Below the pieces are notes generated by a model. The model saw only the letters and a list, made by a program, of their open reading frames with translations. It searched no databases and was not told the DNA's origin. DNA of 64,000 bases from CAZIBG01 sp964536985 (GTDB lineage Bacteria; Patescibacteriota; Saccharimonadia; Saccharimonadales; AWTP1-31), in assembly GCA_964536985.1 (NCBI GenBank), contig CAZIBG010000002.1, positions 1-64,000 of the forward strand, given 5' to 3'. Shown piece by piece: positions 8,124-18,314 of the stretch (its first letter is position 1; each line of letters opens with the position of its first letter). Position numbers and translations under genes: made by a program.

Positions 8124-9908
8124 CTACTCGGTAGCCTGGTTGGATTGGCGGATCTTCCAGTTTTCGACATTATTAAATCGATCTGCCCCACTATTCATTA
8201 TTGTCGGGCTAAAGCCGAATAGTGGCTCTCTGGCAAGGTACAAATAGCGTGGCTGATACAAAGAGACTGCTGGTGCATCATCTCTCCAGGACACCAGGAA
8301 TGGCTTATATTTGACTGCTCGTACTTCGTCTTCGCTACGTGTTCTACCTGCTTCCAGAGAGCGGTCGGCTTGTACTGATTTATATTCGGAGAAGTTCAGC
8401 TTACTTGAAGACTTTGGATCAGCTTGAGAGCTGTGCCAGAAGGCGAAGACATCGGGGTCGGCTCCAATAGCGATTCCGTAGAGCAAGGCATCATAAGTAT
8501 GCCCCGTTAGGGCAGATTGAAGTTCTTGGTCGTCCAACAGAATGATGTCGACATTGACTCCCACTGCCTTCCACTGGCGCTTTAAAACGTGAGCGACGTA
8601 GTCATAGACAGAATTACGCTGCGTTGTAATGGTAAAGCTCAGTTTCTGATTACCCTTAACGCGAGTGCCGGTACCGTTTAGTTTCCAGCCGGCTTCGTCG
8701 AGTAGCTGGCCAGCCATTGCCAGGTCTCCAGTATTTTGCTTAACCGTACCGTCGAATCCAATCTGGTTACGGAGGATCGGGCCGGTTGTCGGCAAGACAG
8801 GACGATCAATTCCTGCCAATACCTGCGGGGTGTCGACAGCGTAGGATAATGCTTTTCGAACTTTAACATCCTGGAAAGGATCGGCAGTATTTCGGAAGAA
8901 CACCATAACCTGGCTGGTAAGTGGAACGTTATAAGCGCGAGCCGAAAGATCGTTTTTTAGGTCCTCGGGCACTACCGTTAACCCGGCCACGGCGTTGATT
9001 TCTTGCTTCTGAAATGCGCGAGCCATCTTATCTTCGTCCTGGAAAGTACGAATAATGAATTTCTCGATAGATGGCTTGCCGCCAACGTATTGCTCGTTTG
9101 GCACGAGCGCAATGCGCTGCTCTCGTTCGTCAGGGTTTGTGCCTACAACTTCTACAGCCTCCCACTTAAAAGGTCCCGATCCCACCGGTCGGGATGTATT
9201 GAAGGCTAATGATCGTAATTGCGGAATGGGCACACCGTCTAGTAGGTGCTTAGGAACAATACCGTTGGTCATGCTAAAAGGAAAAGCGCTCAGAATGCTT
9301 GGCAAAACGAATGAAACCGTTTGATTATCGACTTTTTGTATCTTTATACCCAACCAACTTCCGGCAAGTGGGGACTTGGCATCGGGGTTCTGTATTAACC
9401 CGTAGGTAAACACCACGTCGTCAGCGGTAAGTGGTTTTCCGTCATGCCAAGTAAGGTTTTTATTAAGTACCACCGTATAGGTAGTGCCGCGTTCGTCGAC
9501 AGTCCAACTCTGGGCCAGATCTCCGACAAGCTTATTATCCTGGTTATATTTGAAGAGTCCTGAAAAGACTAGTCGTTCGACGCTGTTATCTACGCTACTA
9601 GCAGCATAGATGGGGTTGGCATTTGTAAACGTACCAAGGATACCTTCGGCGTAAATACCGCCAGCTTGAGGTGCCGGCGACAGATAATTACTTCCTAGAC
9701 CGCGGGTTTGATACAACGTAACGCCTATAAGCAGCAGGAAAAGTAGCACCCATGACGCGATAAAGCGCCGCACTTTTGTTAGGCGGCTAAGACGATTAAA
9801 AAAGTGACGTTCGAGGTTGTCTTCGGCTTGCATGCCGATGTCTTCTACTTGTCGCTTACTTCGGCGGAACCGTCGTCGCCATCGAAGTTTGGTGGTGCGA
9901 TCTATCAT
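8124..9908 (-). CDS. Peptide-type ABC transporter substrate-binding protein (SBP family 5)
   Basis: 594 residues. The first 45 residues are strongly basic (RWRRRFRRSKR), followed by one hydrophobic span (about 48-68) and an extracellular SBP_bac_5 domain. Family hallmarks include SVERLVFSGLFKY, LAQSWTVDERGTTYTVVLNKNLTWHDG (quoted in parts: LNKNLTWHDGKPLTADDV) and VRKALSYAVD. These proteins capture oligopeptides for an ABC importer. There is no lipobox, so it is held by the transmembrane anchor, and no permease or ATPase genes accompany it here. The neighbour downstream in transcription is tRNA-Leu; secG lies upstream. Confidence 0.85.
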   Translation of the reverse strand: MIDRTTKLRWRRRFRRSKRQVEDIGMQAEDNLERHFFNRLSRLTKVRRFIASWVLLFLLLIGVTLYQTRGLGSNYLSPAPQAGGIYAEGILGTFTNANPIYAASSVDNSVERLVFSGLFKYNQDNKLVGDLAQSWTVDERGTTYTVVLNKNLTWHDGKPLTADDVVFTYGLIQNPDAKSPLAGSWLGIKIQKVDNQTVSFVLPSILSAFPFSMTNGIVPKHLLDGVPIPQLRSLAFNTSRPVGSGPFKWEAVEVVGTNPDEREQRIALVPNEQYVGGKPSIEKFIIRTFQDEDKMARAFQKQEINAVAGLTVVPEDLKNDLSARAYNVPLTSQVMVFFRNTADPFQDVKVRKALSYAVDTPQVLAGIDRPVLPTTGPILRNQIGFDGTVKQNTGDLAMAGQLLDEAGWKLNGTGTRVKGNQKLSFTITTQRNSVYDYVAHVLKRQWKAVGVNVDIILLDDQELQSALTGHTYDALLYGIAIGADPDVFAFWHSSQADPKSSSKLNFSEYKSVQADRSLEAGRTRSEDEVRAVKYKPFLVSWRDDAPAVSLYQPRYLYLAREPLFGFSPTIMNSGADRFNNVENWKIRQSNQATE

Positions 9909-9928
9909 GCCCTACCCTTGTTGTTTGC

Positions 9929-10141
9929 TTAGGTTAATATGCCGAGCACCAACGAAACACCGAAGATCAAAACTAAAATAATAGTTATCTGGTGTAGTGT
10001 TTTATCGGAACCGCGTCGTACGCTGTTGACCTCACCGCCGCCGCCAAGTCCGGCACCCAATGATGCTCCGCGTGTCTGGATGAGAATAAGAATGGTGACA
10101 AGCACCATGGAAACGATTGTAATGTAATTAAATATGTTCAT
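9929..10141 (-). CDS. secG: Preprotein translocase subunit SecG
   Basis: 70 residues with two hydrophobic segments (about 5-23 and 50-69) around a glycine-rich loop (RGASLGAGLGGGGEVNSVRRG), the normal SecG layout. SecG associates with SecYE and assists SecA-driven export. A TGGTACAAT extended -10 lies 11 nt before the start. Confidence 0.92.
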   Translation of the reverse strand: MNIFNYITIVSMVLVTILILIQTRGASLGAGLGGGGEVNSVRRGSDKTLHQITIILVLIFGVSLVLGILT

Positions 10142-10162
10142 AACTGATTACTATTGTACCAA

Positions 10163-10525
10163 TCATTTCTCTTCGAGAATAGTGGTAACCAAATAGTTAA
10201 CTAGACCAATGACCATTCCGGCAAGCATAGCTGCACCGAAGTTTGTGACATGGAGTGATGAATATACTTTACTGACGAGCATCACCATCAGCCCGTTGAT
10301 TACGATCATGAACAATCCAAGACTAAACAAAATTGCTGGTAGCGAGAGCAAAATGACCAGAGGCTTAATAATGGCATTAACTACCGCCAAAATTAATCCA
10401 GAGATTATTATCACGGCAGTGCTTTGGTTGTAGTTTATTCTGTCACCCAATAAAGCCGCTGCTATCCAGAGACCTAAACTGCAAACAAACCAACGAATTA
10501 AAAATCGCGCAAATGGCTTTTTCAT
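10163..10525 (-). CDS. Phage-holin-4-2-type (YvlD-like) membrane protein
   Basis: 120 residues, four hydrophobic segments, with the family-like central stretch AVVNAIIKPLVILLSLP and a glycine-containing last span (AAMLAGMVIGLVNYLV). Such proteins (PF04020) are small bacterial membrane proteins of unclear role and are not necessarily phage-derived. A TACAAT box sits 10 nt before the ATG. Confidence 0.8.
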   Translation of the reverse strand: MKKPFARFLIRWFVCSLGLWIAAALLGDRINYNQSTAVIIISGLILAVVNAIIKPLVILLSLPAILFSLGLFMIVINGLMVMLVSKVYSSLHVTNFGAAMLAGMVIGLVNYLVTTILEEK

Positions 10526-10561
10526 ACTTAAACCAATTGTAGCATAAGCCGTAAGGAGTAA

Positions 10562-11188
10562 CTAGCCAACGATAATGCCAAGTTGATTGGCCATGTCGCC
10601 AGACAACTGAAATAACTGATTCTGATTAATAATCAAACCCCGGGCTCCCGCCAAGCCATCGATCTGGTCGACTTGCGACAAAGAGATATCAAACTTGGTG
10701 AGTTTGGCCCCCATTAAGTTCAACTTGGATATGGTGCAATTAATAAACGATATTTTGTTCACTTCGGCACTGACGATATCTATTTCCTGGATGAGGCAGT
10801 CGGTAAAGACTATAGAACGACATTTGGACATGCGCATATTGAGCGAATCAATTTTGCAATCGGTAAACTTTAAATCTTGCAGGTTGCTGGTAGAGACATC
10901 TAATCCGCCGATCCGGCAATGGTTAAATGTTGTTGCACGAATACCCCCATCGGACAGATCACTGGCGATAAAATCACAGCTGTCAAAAGTACAAACAGCT
11001 ATGGTTGAACGGCGAAGTGAGGTTTGCATGCAATCTGTTTTAACAAACAAACAGTTATTTATGTCGACAGCTTTGATATCGATATTGCTCAGGCTCTGTT
11101 CGATCACCTGCATATGTTCTATCTTTTCGGTATCTTCGAGCTGCGTACGAGCGTCCTGCAAAATTGGACGTGGGTCAAGTTTGGCCAT
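10562..11188 (-). CDS. Pentapeptide-repeat-like protein
   Basis: The 208-residue protein has a five-residue periodicity between about 35 and 170 with large hydrophobic residues at i-2/i positions (CTFDSCDFIASDLSD, LKFTDCKIDSLNMRM, ISFINCTISKLNLMGAKL). Such sequences form right-handed quadrilateral beta helices; known roles include gyrase protection and scaffolding, but most are unknown. The repeat is degenerate. Its ATG directly follows the stop of the aminopeptidase gene, so the two are translationally coupled. Confidence 0.75.
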   Translation of the reverse strand: MAKLDPRPILQDARTQLEDTEKIEHMQVIEQSLSNIDIKAVDINNCLFVKTDCMQTSLRRSTIAVCTFDSCDFIASDLSDGGIRATTFNHCRIGGLDVSTSNLQDLKFTDCKIDSLNMRMSKCRSIVFTDCLIQEIDIVSAEVNKISFINCTISKLNLMGAKLTKFDISLSQVDQIDGLAGARGLIINQNQLFQLSGDMANQLGIIVG

Positions 11189-12415
11189 CTACAAATCGTA
11201 TCCTAATTTTTCGGACAGGACTTTATTGCCATCTTCTGTAATCAGAACATCGTCTTCGATACGAATGCCAATAGATTCCTTAGGAACGTAAATACCAGGC
11301 TCAACCGTTAACACTACTCCTGCTTCGAGCGGCTTGTCGTAATCTCCGCCGTCATGCACATCGAGTCCTAAAAAGTGCGATGTAGCATGTGGGAAGAATG
11401 TACGGATTTCATCGTGTTCGACGTTACGAATTAGTCCAAGACTCCTGAGCTTTTCGCCCATAAATTGTTCGACCAATTTTTCATTTTCTCGGATCGAAAT
11501 ACCAGGTTTTAGATTATTTAAGGCAAATTCATGAACTTCCATAACCGCTTCGTGGATTTGCCGTTGCCGTTTAGTTGGGGTTCCGCCGATGCTATATGTT
11601 CGAGTAATATCGGCCGCATACCGGTTTACTTGGGCTCCAGCATCGACAAGCAAAAGTTCTGCCGGATCAAGATCGGCGTTATTGCTGTTGTAATGGAGCG
11701 TACAGGCATTGTGCCCACCGGCAACAGCAGCATCATAAGCGTGGCCCTCGGCGCCGCGTTTTCGGAACCCATAGCTCAGGGTAGCTTCGACTTCGTACTC
11801 ATTTCCGAGTTTTGCAAGTTTACGCTTAAATTCTTTGAACGTATCCACAGTAATATCGACGGCTTGCTGGATTGATGCAATCTCTGCAGGCTGCTTGATC
11901 ATCCTCATCACGCTCAAATGCTGGCGTAAGTCTAGTGCTTCGATATCTGGATTAAGTTCCTTAACGCGTGCAATCAATGCAGCCCTGGCCGGATTGGCGT
12001 AAAAGTCATGGCTGTCTACATAGACTGGAAGTGGAGCAAGCGTGGCAAAATGCTTGACCTTCTTGAGCCGCTGGCCAAGCTTCTTCCAGCCAGTTTTGTT
12101 ATCAAGTATCTCTGTTATCCCTGACTGCTTAGCAAAAGTTGCGGCCTCGTATGTGCCATCAAAAATATCGGAGTAGTCACTCCGCTCGGGGAGAATAAGA
12201 TATTCTTTTTCTTTATCAATAACTAGGGTAATGTTTGGCTGGTTAATGCCCGTTAGATACAAGAAACTGCCATCTTGATGGAATTTATAGGCATAGTCCC
12301 CGCCCTGCTGAATTTGGCCATGCGCAGTAATGACAATTGGAGCAGTACCCTGAAAGAGTTTTCGGAGTCGAGCGCGGTTGTTTGAATAGAATTCGTTATC
12401 TAGGCTCTCTACCAT
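11189..12415 (-). CDS. pepP: Xaa-Pro aminopeptidase (M24B)
   Basis: 408 residues with an N-terminal AMP_N domain (about 5-130) and a C-terminal pita-bread M24 domain. The dinuclear metal ligands are visible: LLVDAGAQ and AADITRTY (two Asp), ATSHFLGLDVHD (His), LTVEPGIYVP (Glu) and IRIEDDVLI (Glu). The enzyme releases N-terminal residues preceding proline. A TATACT box ends 11 nt before the ATG. Confidence 0.93.
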   Translation of the reverse strand: MVESLDNEFYSNNRARLRKLFQGTAPIVITAHGQIQQGGDYAYKFHQDGSFLYLTGINQPNITLVIDKEKEYLILPERSDYSDIFDGTYEAATFAKQSGITEILDNKTGWKKLGQRLKKVKHFATLAPLPVYVDSHDFYANPARAALIARVKELNPDIEALDLRQHLSVMRMIKQPAEIASIQQAVDITVDTFKEFKRKLAKLGNEYEVEATLSYGFRKRGAEGHAYDAAVAGGHNACTLHYNSNNADLDPAELLLVDAGAQVNRYAADITRTYSIGGTPTKRQRQIHEAVMEVHEFALNNLKPGISIRENEKLVEQFMGEKLRSLGLIRNVEHDEIRTFFPHATSHFLGLDVHDGGDYDKPLEAGVVLTVEPGIYVPKESIGIRIEDDVLITEDGNKVLSEKLGYDL

Positions 12416-12444
12416 AGCAAGATCTTAGTATACCACTACGTCAT

Positions 12445-13986
12445 TTATTCACTGACTACTGGCTGGTTTGCTTCGGCCTCTTTACTAGCTGCACGTAAAT
12501 ACTGCCTTAGAACTGTTGCCTTACTCACCCCTAGTAGCTTTTCGAGTTCTACTTGTCGTGCCTGCGTGACGCCACGCAAACTACCGAAAGTACGAATCAG
12601 CTTTTTACGGGTTGCCGGACCAATGCCTGGGACATCGTCGAGGATGCTCGATGTTTGGCGCTTAACCTTGAGAATAGAATGGTAACTAACCGCAAAGCGG
12701 TGCGATTCATCCCGGATACGCTGAAGTAACTTGATAATGTTGCTGTTGTTGGGGATATCTACCAAAGTGAAATCTTCGCTGACCCGGCTGAATCCGCGGA
12801 GCTTAAGTACCACGGCTGGCTGTAAATCGGTTAATGGCCAGTCGTTCCTAACAACGATTTCTTCGTGTTTTTTGGCAATGCCGATGGCTGGAATCCTAAT
12901 ATCTAATTCGCGGAGCACTGACAGTGCCGCCTCTAGTTGCCCTTTACCGCCGTCGATCAATAAAAGTTCTGGCTTACCCCACTGCTTAATATTCTTTTCG
13001 CTAAAACGACGTGTCATTGTTTCGCGCATATGTTCGAAGTCATCATTATTTTGTTTGCGAGATTTAAATTTGCGGTAATTAGCTTTGTCGGCCACACCGT
13101 TAGTGAAGACCACCATGCTGGCCACTACATCAGTGCCAGACATATGACTGATATCGTAGCCTTCGATACGCTTTGGTACATTAGCTAAACCAAGTAATTC
13201 AGTAAGTTCAATTAGGGCGTGGTCTTTAGAAAGATCCATAAATTCCTTATCACTAAACAAGATTCTTCTATCGAGATCTTTTAAGGCAGTGATCTGATCG
13301 CGTATTTTAGCGGCCAGCTCAAAGTTGGCATCCTTGGATGCAGCGGTCATCTCTTTTTCCATATCCCGAACAATCGATTTTTTATCGCCTTGAATAACAC
13401 GAACTAGCTTTTTAAGACTAGTCTTGTAAGCTTTTTCATCGAGTTCACCGGTTTCGGGGCCGGGGCACAAATGCAGATGGACCAACAGACATGCGCGAGC
13501 CGGCAGAGTGGTATGCGTGGAATAGGGGAAGATCTTTCGCAGGTACTTTAAGGCTCGTCGAACGGCAATGGTGCTCAGAAATGGCCCATAGTATGTGGCC
13601 CCATCGTCAAGTGGCCGTCTAGTAGTAGTAACGGATGGGTATTTTTCGGTAAAGTTAATCCGGACAAACGTCTGGCTCTTGTCATCGCGTAACAAGATAT
13701 TATAGCGAGGCATGTACCGACGGATCATTTCAGCCTCTAAAAACAATGCATCAAACTCACTGTCGACTACTTGCCAGTCGGTATCAACGATTTCAGAAAC
13801 CAATAAATCAGTCTTTGGGTCACGATTGCGGGACTTCTGGAAGTACTGACGAACGCGGTTGTTAAGTACAGCAGCTTTACCAACGTAAATAATCTGACCA
13901 GTTTTGTCTTTATGAAAATAGACCCCTGGTTCTTTAGGAAGGGTTTTTAGCTTGTCGATTAATTTTTGGTTGGGCTTGTCGTTCAC
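12445..13986 (-). CDS. uvrC: UvrABC excinuclease subunit C (short form)
   Basis: 513 residues against about 600 in most bacteria. Visible parts: GIY-YIG nuclease (GVYFHKDKTGQIIYVGKA, about 20-37), a UvrB-binding UVR motif (about 205-240), the RNase H-like 5' nuclease (YDISHMSGTDVVASMVVF; LLIDGGKGQLEAA) and a C-terminal helix-hairpin-helix (LDDVPGIGPATRKKLI). UvrC makes both incisions in nucleotide excision repair; uvrA lies at 35641-38484. The start is GTG with TATAAT (13998-13993) ending 6 nt upstream, i.e. leaderless. Confidence 0.95.
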   Translation of the reverse strand: MNDKPNQKLIDKLKTLPKEPGVYFHKDKTGQIIYVGKAAVLNNRVRQYFQKSRNRDPKTDLLVSEIVDTDWQVVDSEFDALFLEAEMIRRYMPRYNILLRDDKSQTFVRINFTEKYPSVTTTRRPLDDGATYYGPFLSTIAVRRALKYLRKIFPYSTHTTLPARACLLVHLHLCPGPETGELDEKAYKTSLKKLVRVIQGDKKSIVRDMEKEMTAASKDANFELAAKIRDQITALKDLDRRILFSDKEFMDLSKDHALIELTELLGLANVPKRIEGYDISHMSGTDVVASMVVFTNGVADKANYRKFKSRKQNNDDFEHMRETMTRRFSEKNIKQWGKPELLLIDGGKGQLEAALSVLRELDIRIPAIGIAKKHEEIVVRNDWPLTDLQPAVVLKLRGFSRVSEDFTLVDIPNNSNIIKLLQRIRDESHRFAVSYHSILKVKRQTSSILDDVPGIGPATRKKLIRTFGSLRGVTQARQVELEKLLGVSKATVLRQYLRAASKEAEANQPVVSE

Positions 13987-14018
13987 CTAATTATTATACC
14001 GTGCAAGCTTATTTGTAG

Positions 14019-15062
14019 CTATGATGCCGGAACAGCAGGCTGATCCGTCAATACAACCTTAGGTTTTTGCAATTTGCATGACTCAACTTTTACGGTATCG
14101 ATTTCGATCTCTGACGTATCTTTTTCTGCTTTCACGATCCGATCCTTGGCTGCTTTGATCTCCGCCAAACCGTCTTCGGTGTCTACGGTATTGATAGTGA
14201 CGGTGACCTTGGAGGGGTCAATACCCCTCATATGAGCAACACTTTCAGCGATTGATTTAGTAAGAAGCTGATTTACATCACTACCTGGATCATTTGCTTT
14301 ATTAAGTACGCATTCGCCTATCCGCTTACTTGATGCTCCAAGTAGCTCGCGGGCATATCCTTCGACTACGTTATCGGGGCTATCCATGCGATCCTTACCA
14401 TCTTTAAGTAAGCAGATACTGCTTCCGTCTCCTGGCTGATTAGGCAGGACCTCCTCTATGGGCATGGCTAGTGTAGGTTTTGTAATATTAGTAACCTCTA
14501 CATTGGCTGTTTGGCCGTCGCTAGCAACGCTGAAATTGGCATTCTCGATAACTACCAGCCCGGACATAGGTATTTTAGACTCGTCAATTTTGTTCGAGCA
14601 ATCAGGAACCGGCCATACGTGATTAAGTTTCCGGGTAATATCGATAGATTGTTTTGCACTGATCTCGGCAGTAACAATCCCGCTCATTGCGGTAACTTCT
14701 ACTTCTGGTGCCCCCATAGTGCCCTCTACTTCGGTTGTACCTTCGGGGAAAGGATTCAGATCTAGATCCAACATGTTGGCTGCAGTTGCAATTAATGTAA
14801 GGGCGCCCGTTACGGCTAGTGCAGTTACGGCTACTCGTCCTACTCTACGAACTGACGGCACGCGTCGTTGGCGACCGACTTCGTTACTGCGACGCTGTTC
14901 GCGTTTTGCCGAACGTGAGACAGTAGGCTCCCTATCTGGAACTTGTGTCTCGACAGGCGTTTGATCGACAGACGGTTCGGCTGCCTCGTTCAATCCTGGC
15001 AGACCTTCTGCAGGCACTTGTGTTGGTGGTTTTTCGAATTGTGGTTCATCTGGCAATGGCAT
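14019..15062 (-). CDS. Unknown single-span envelope protein
   Basis: 347 residues: a proline/acidic cytoplasmic N-terminus (1-50), a basic stretch (REQRRSNEVGRQRRVPSVRR), one hydrophobic span (about 75-93) and an outer part of about 250 residues. The outer part has scattered cysteines (PDCSN, SICLL, GECVL, ESCKL) and no family I recognise. It starts 11 nt after the murein hydrolase gene, so it belongs to that riboswitch-preceded operon. Confidence 0.6.
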   Translation of the reverse strand: MPLPDEPQFEKPPTQVPAEGLPGLNEAAEPSVDQTPVETQVPDREPTVSRSAKREQRRSNEVGRQRRVPSVRRVGRVAVTALAVTGALTLIATAANMLDLDLNPFPEGTTEVEGTMGAPEVEVTAMSGIVTAEISAKQSIDITRKLNHVWPVPDCSNKIDESKIPMSGLVVIENANFSVASDGQTANVEVTNITKPTLAMPIEEVLPNQPGDGSSICLLKDGKDRMDSPDNVVEGYARELLGASSKRIGECVLNKANDPGSDVNQLLTKSIAESVAHMRGIDPSKVTVTINTVDTEDGLAEIKAAKDRIVKAEKDTSEIEIDTVKVESCKLQKPKVVLTDQPAVPAS

Positions 15063-15073
15063 CTTATTCTCCT

Positions 15074-18000
15074 TTATTGTCCCAGGTACTCTTGGACGAC
15101 CTTATCTTCGTATTGTTGTCGCGTATCAGTAATTCTCTTGATGTAATTTCTCGTTTCCTTGAATGGCGGAACGCCCCCATACTTCTTCACATTACCCATG
15201 CCGGCGTTATAGGCTGCATACGTGAGCTCTGTCGGATCACCCTTTATTCTTCCTTCGTTCATATACTTGATCACCAGGTCGTACATATCGTCCATATAGA
15301 GTCGTTGGCGAAGTATTGATTCGTTTACGTCAGTTCGAGAAGCGTTAGGATTAGTCAATTCTGGGTAGCGCGCTGCCATTTCATGCCAGGCTGCTTCCAT
15401 GAATTGGCCCAGCCCCAATGCGCCGACACCGCTAGCTGCGTTAGGGTTAAAGTTGCTTTCGTTTTTCATTTGGGCAGCAAGTTGTATCGCTGTAAAGTGT
15501 CGGCTTCCGGTAATCTTTGAAGCAATTTCAGGAGGAATACCGGCCGATGATGGCAAAATATTACTTAGAAAATCTTGTGTAGCTTTTAGATCAGGTGCCG
15601 GTGCTTCTGGCGCTGGGGCAGGAATTTCGGGTGTTGGTGCAGCTACCTCTGGGGCAGGCGCTACCGCTGACGTCTCCGGGGCTGGTACTGCTTCGATGAT
15701 TGCTCCAGATATTGGAGGCAGGCCTGCAGGCGCGGTCTCAAAAGTAGTGATTTTTAGATCCAGGGAAGTACCTGGAACGCCCATTCCGCGATCGTATCCA
15801 GAAAGAACTTGCAGTGCCATCTTATCCAAATTGACCTCGGGCCTATCACCGCCCACTCCCCACTCCTTGAGTTTTCGGCGATGTCCATTATTATTACCGT
15901 TTCCATGAATATGGTGTTGGTGATTTTCGAAGAGTACTACGTTAATTGGTGGCAGTCCGGGAGCGTTATACAAAATGTTCTTCAGGATAGCCTTACCGTC
16001 AATGCTGGCACGCAGCAAGAAATCCAACATTATGGTGTCGAGTTCCTTATTATAATTCGGGTTAGAAACCGACCTATTAATGCCGCCTTCTTGATGGTTA
16101 ATCCAGAAGACAGGGCCGTCGGCGCTTCCATGACCATCGATGATCTTGCAGTCCATGACTGAGGTAGCATCGAACTCATCACCGTCGTGTGAAGCATGAC
16201 CCTCTAACGCTATCCCATCGCCCCATCGCAAGCATGAGTTTACTAAGTGACTAAAACGAGGATCACTATGAACAAGTTTGTCGTACTTATAGGATGCGGC
16301 GATTTGTAAGCTGATTATCATCACCTGATTGAGTCGTTGCTTGTCGCCAGACTGTAAATGAAATTCATAGTTAATTCCCGGTACTCCCAAGAAATTAGCT
16401 GGTGGCATTTTTCGAATATTACCGGTTTGTAATTCTGCTGGCAGATCGAATGGCTCGAAAATTGGCGAGTAAGCCACCAAGTGATTTAACGGGCCTAGGT
16501 CACCGGTTTGGTCAGCATATTCAACTGCTTGAGCTATGGCCTTCCTGTCGGCCTCAAGTTTTTCGGCAGATGTAGCTGGTCGTTCGACGGGAACCATTTC
16601 TGGCGCAGGTGCAGCTGGTGCCGTAGTGGTCGGCGCTGTATCCGGCACGGCGGTTGTAGTGGTCTCTGGAGCGGTTGTGACTGGTGCTGAAGTTATAGTG
16701 GTTTCGGGAGCGGCTGTGGTGGCTTGTGTAGTTTCCGGAGAAACAGTACTTGGCGCTGTATCCGGCACGGCGGTTGTAGTGGTTTCGGGAGCGGTTGTGG
16801 AAGTAGAAGTTATATCAGGAGCAACTATAGTCGTTGTCTTGGGAACCATAGTCACGGGGACTTGCGGCTCAAGATCAGGAGAAGGTATCACGATTGGATC
16901 CGCTAAACTATCTTGCGGAATATCAAGGTTAGCTCTTTGTTCGGCATCAACATGTGCAGCAGCTACAATTTGATCAACTTGTGGAGTTTGATCGACAAGA
17001 TTAGAGTTATTTGGCAGAACCAATACTCCAGCCGGGGCATGGAAGTTTGCATAATAGACGTTACGGGCTTGAACTTCTGAAAGCTTGAAAGCTTCGGTGA
17101 GCGCACCAATATTTGGCCGCACACCCTCGTCTAGTCTTATTAACTGTCTAGGAACAACCAGATTATCGGTGATCATGCCTTCTTCGTTGACTTCATTGGT
17201 GGAACGAATAGCATCGTCGGTTAGCCCAAATGCCCGAGCAGCGTTTCCTACCGTAATCGGCTCAGTAATCTCAAGCGGGGTCGCTTTGATGATGCCCCCA
17301 ATTTTTGTACCGGCAGGGATTTCGGCCTTCGGATCAAGATGCGGATTGGCTAATGCTAAAAGTTTTTGACTTACTCCAAGATCAATTGCTACCGCTCTGA
17401 GATGCGTAGGGCGGCTAGCGATGTAGGAGACTTCAACAGTTTGGTTATCAATAATCCGTTTAGTAGGCTTTGCCTCGGGAGTCGGTGTTTTGTACTCTTG
17501 GGTTTGCACTTTTACTTCGGCGGCAATTGGAGTGCGACCACTTATGGATGTATTTGGAATCTTGGGAGTCCCCGTCATTAAGACGCCAGCAACAACAGAA
17601 GCGGCGACCGCCGTGCGGGTACCACTAACAACATTTTCCATGTTGAGAAGTGGCTCGTCAGGGGCGTTACCCATCAGGATACGTGCCGATTCTACCGGAG
17701 TTCGAGATTGGCCATGATAGTCCGATGGCTCAGGTCTCTGCATAGGCTCGACGCCATCAGGTAGTGGATTATTGACTGCTTGATCACTGACGTTCCTCAC
17801 GAGTAACCGCGTTAGGGTTCCTTGGGTACGAATCATACTTGAATTACTCTTTGGATCGACGGCGAAGATTATCTTAGGTTTACCGTCTTCACCCTCCACA
17901 ACGGTAGCATTGGCAGGAATACGTCTCAGACCAACATCTCTTGCAGATAGCGGCCGATCGTTAGGGTCGTATGAAAAATCCTGATCGTCTAAGGTCCTCA

Positions 18001-18181
18001 TGAATGGTGTGCGCAAGGCATCAAGACCCATCTCGGCAAGAGTCACATCCACATCAGGTATGGTTGATTCATCAAAATCCAGTGGAGGCAAAATTCTTGG
18101 CTCGCGATGATCGATTATCGCAAACAACTCCGCAGAGTTGATGTCCGGAAATCCGTCTGTTTGTTCGAAACCTCTAGCCAT
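15074..18181 (-). CDS. Multidomain peptidoglycan hydrolase (LysM-like, LAS-like peptidase, SLT transglycosylase)
   Basis: 1035 residues from the ATG at 18181, chosen because AGAGGT lies just before it; an upstream ATG at 18196 lacks a site. Order: unknown N-terminus with a hydrophobic stretch near 195-210, LysM-like repeats (about 260-360), a Thr/Pro linker rich in TTTAP (440-534), a LAS-type zinc peptidase-like region (GHASHDGDEFD near 660, ENHQHHIH near 755), a second Pro/Ala linker (827-864) and a C-terminal SLT domain (880-1035) with catalytic Glu in KNESNFNP (about 909), GLGQFM and AYNAG. SLT domains cleave the glycan strand; the LAS-like region may cut peptide stems, though zinc ligands are only suggested. 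It is preceded by a c-di-GMP-II-like riboswitch and terminator. Confidence 0.85.
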   Translation of the reverse strand: MARGFEQTDGFPDINSAELFAIIDHREPRILPPLDFDESTIPDVDVTLAEMGLDALRTPFMRTLDDQDFSYDPNDRPLSARDVGLRRIPANATVVEGEDGKPKIIFAVDPKSNSSMIRTQGTLTRLLVRNVSDQAVNNPLPDGVEPMQRPEPSDYHGQSRTPVESARILMGNAPDEPLLNMENVVSGTRTAVAASVVAGVLMTGTPKIPNTSISGRTPIAAEVKVQTQEYKTPTPEAKPTKRIIDNQTVEVSYIASRPTHLRAVAIDLGVSQKLLALANPHLDPKAEIPAGTKIGGIIKATPLEITEPITVGNAARAFGLTDDAIRSTNEVNEEGMITDNLVVPRQLIRLDEGVRPNIGALTEAFKLSEVQARNVYYANFHAPAGVLVLPNNSNLVDQTPQVDQIVAAAHVDAEQRANLDIPQDSLADPIVIPSPDLEPQVPVTMVPKTTTIVAPDITSTSTTAPETTTTAVPDTAPSTVSPETTQATTAAPETTITSAPVTTAPETTTTAVPDTAPTTTAPAAPAPEMVPVERPATSAEKLEADRKAIAQAVEYADQTGDLGPLNHLVAYSPIFEPFDLPAELQTGNIRKMPPANFLGVPGINYEFHLQSGDKQRLNQVMIISLQIAASYKYDKLVHSDPRFSHLVNSCLRWGDGIALEGHASHDGDEFDATSVMDCKIIDGHGSADGPVFWINHQEGGINRSVSNPNYNKELDTIMLDFLLRASIDGKAILKNILYNAPGLPPINVVLFENHQHHIHGNGNNNGHRRKLKEWGVGGDRPEVNLDKMALQVLSGYDRGMGVPGTSLDLKITTFETAPAGLPPISGAIIEAVPAPETSAVAPAPEVAAPTPEIPAPAPEAPAPDLKATQDFLSNILPSSAGIPPEIASKITGSRHFTAIQLAAQMKNESNFNPNAASGVGALGLGQFMEAAWHEMAARYPELTNPNASRTDVNESILRQRLYMDDMYDLVIKYMNEGRIKGDPTELTYAAYNAGMGNVKKYGGVPPFKETRNYIKRITDTRQQYEDKVVQEYLGQ

Positions 18182-18256
18182 TTTGGTACCTCTCATTTAT
18201 TTTTTGGACGCACCAAACAACATCGCTCGAGCGACTAGTAATAGTGCAAATTTAGT

Positions 18257-18295
18257 GATAAATCAAAAGCGGCTTGGCGTATGGGCCAAACCGCT
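18257..18295 (-). terminator. Riboswitch-linked intrinsic terminator before the murein hydrolase
   Basis: On the minus strand AGCGGTTTGGC (18295-18285) pairs over 11 bp with GCCAAGCCGCT (18278-18268), loop CCATAC, followed by TTTTGATTT. It lies between the aptamer at 18315-18392 and the start codon at 18181, so it is the likely expression platform. Confidence 0.85.
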
Positions 18296-18314
18296 CGAAA
18301 AGAGATATGGTTTG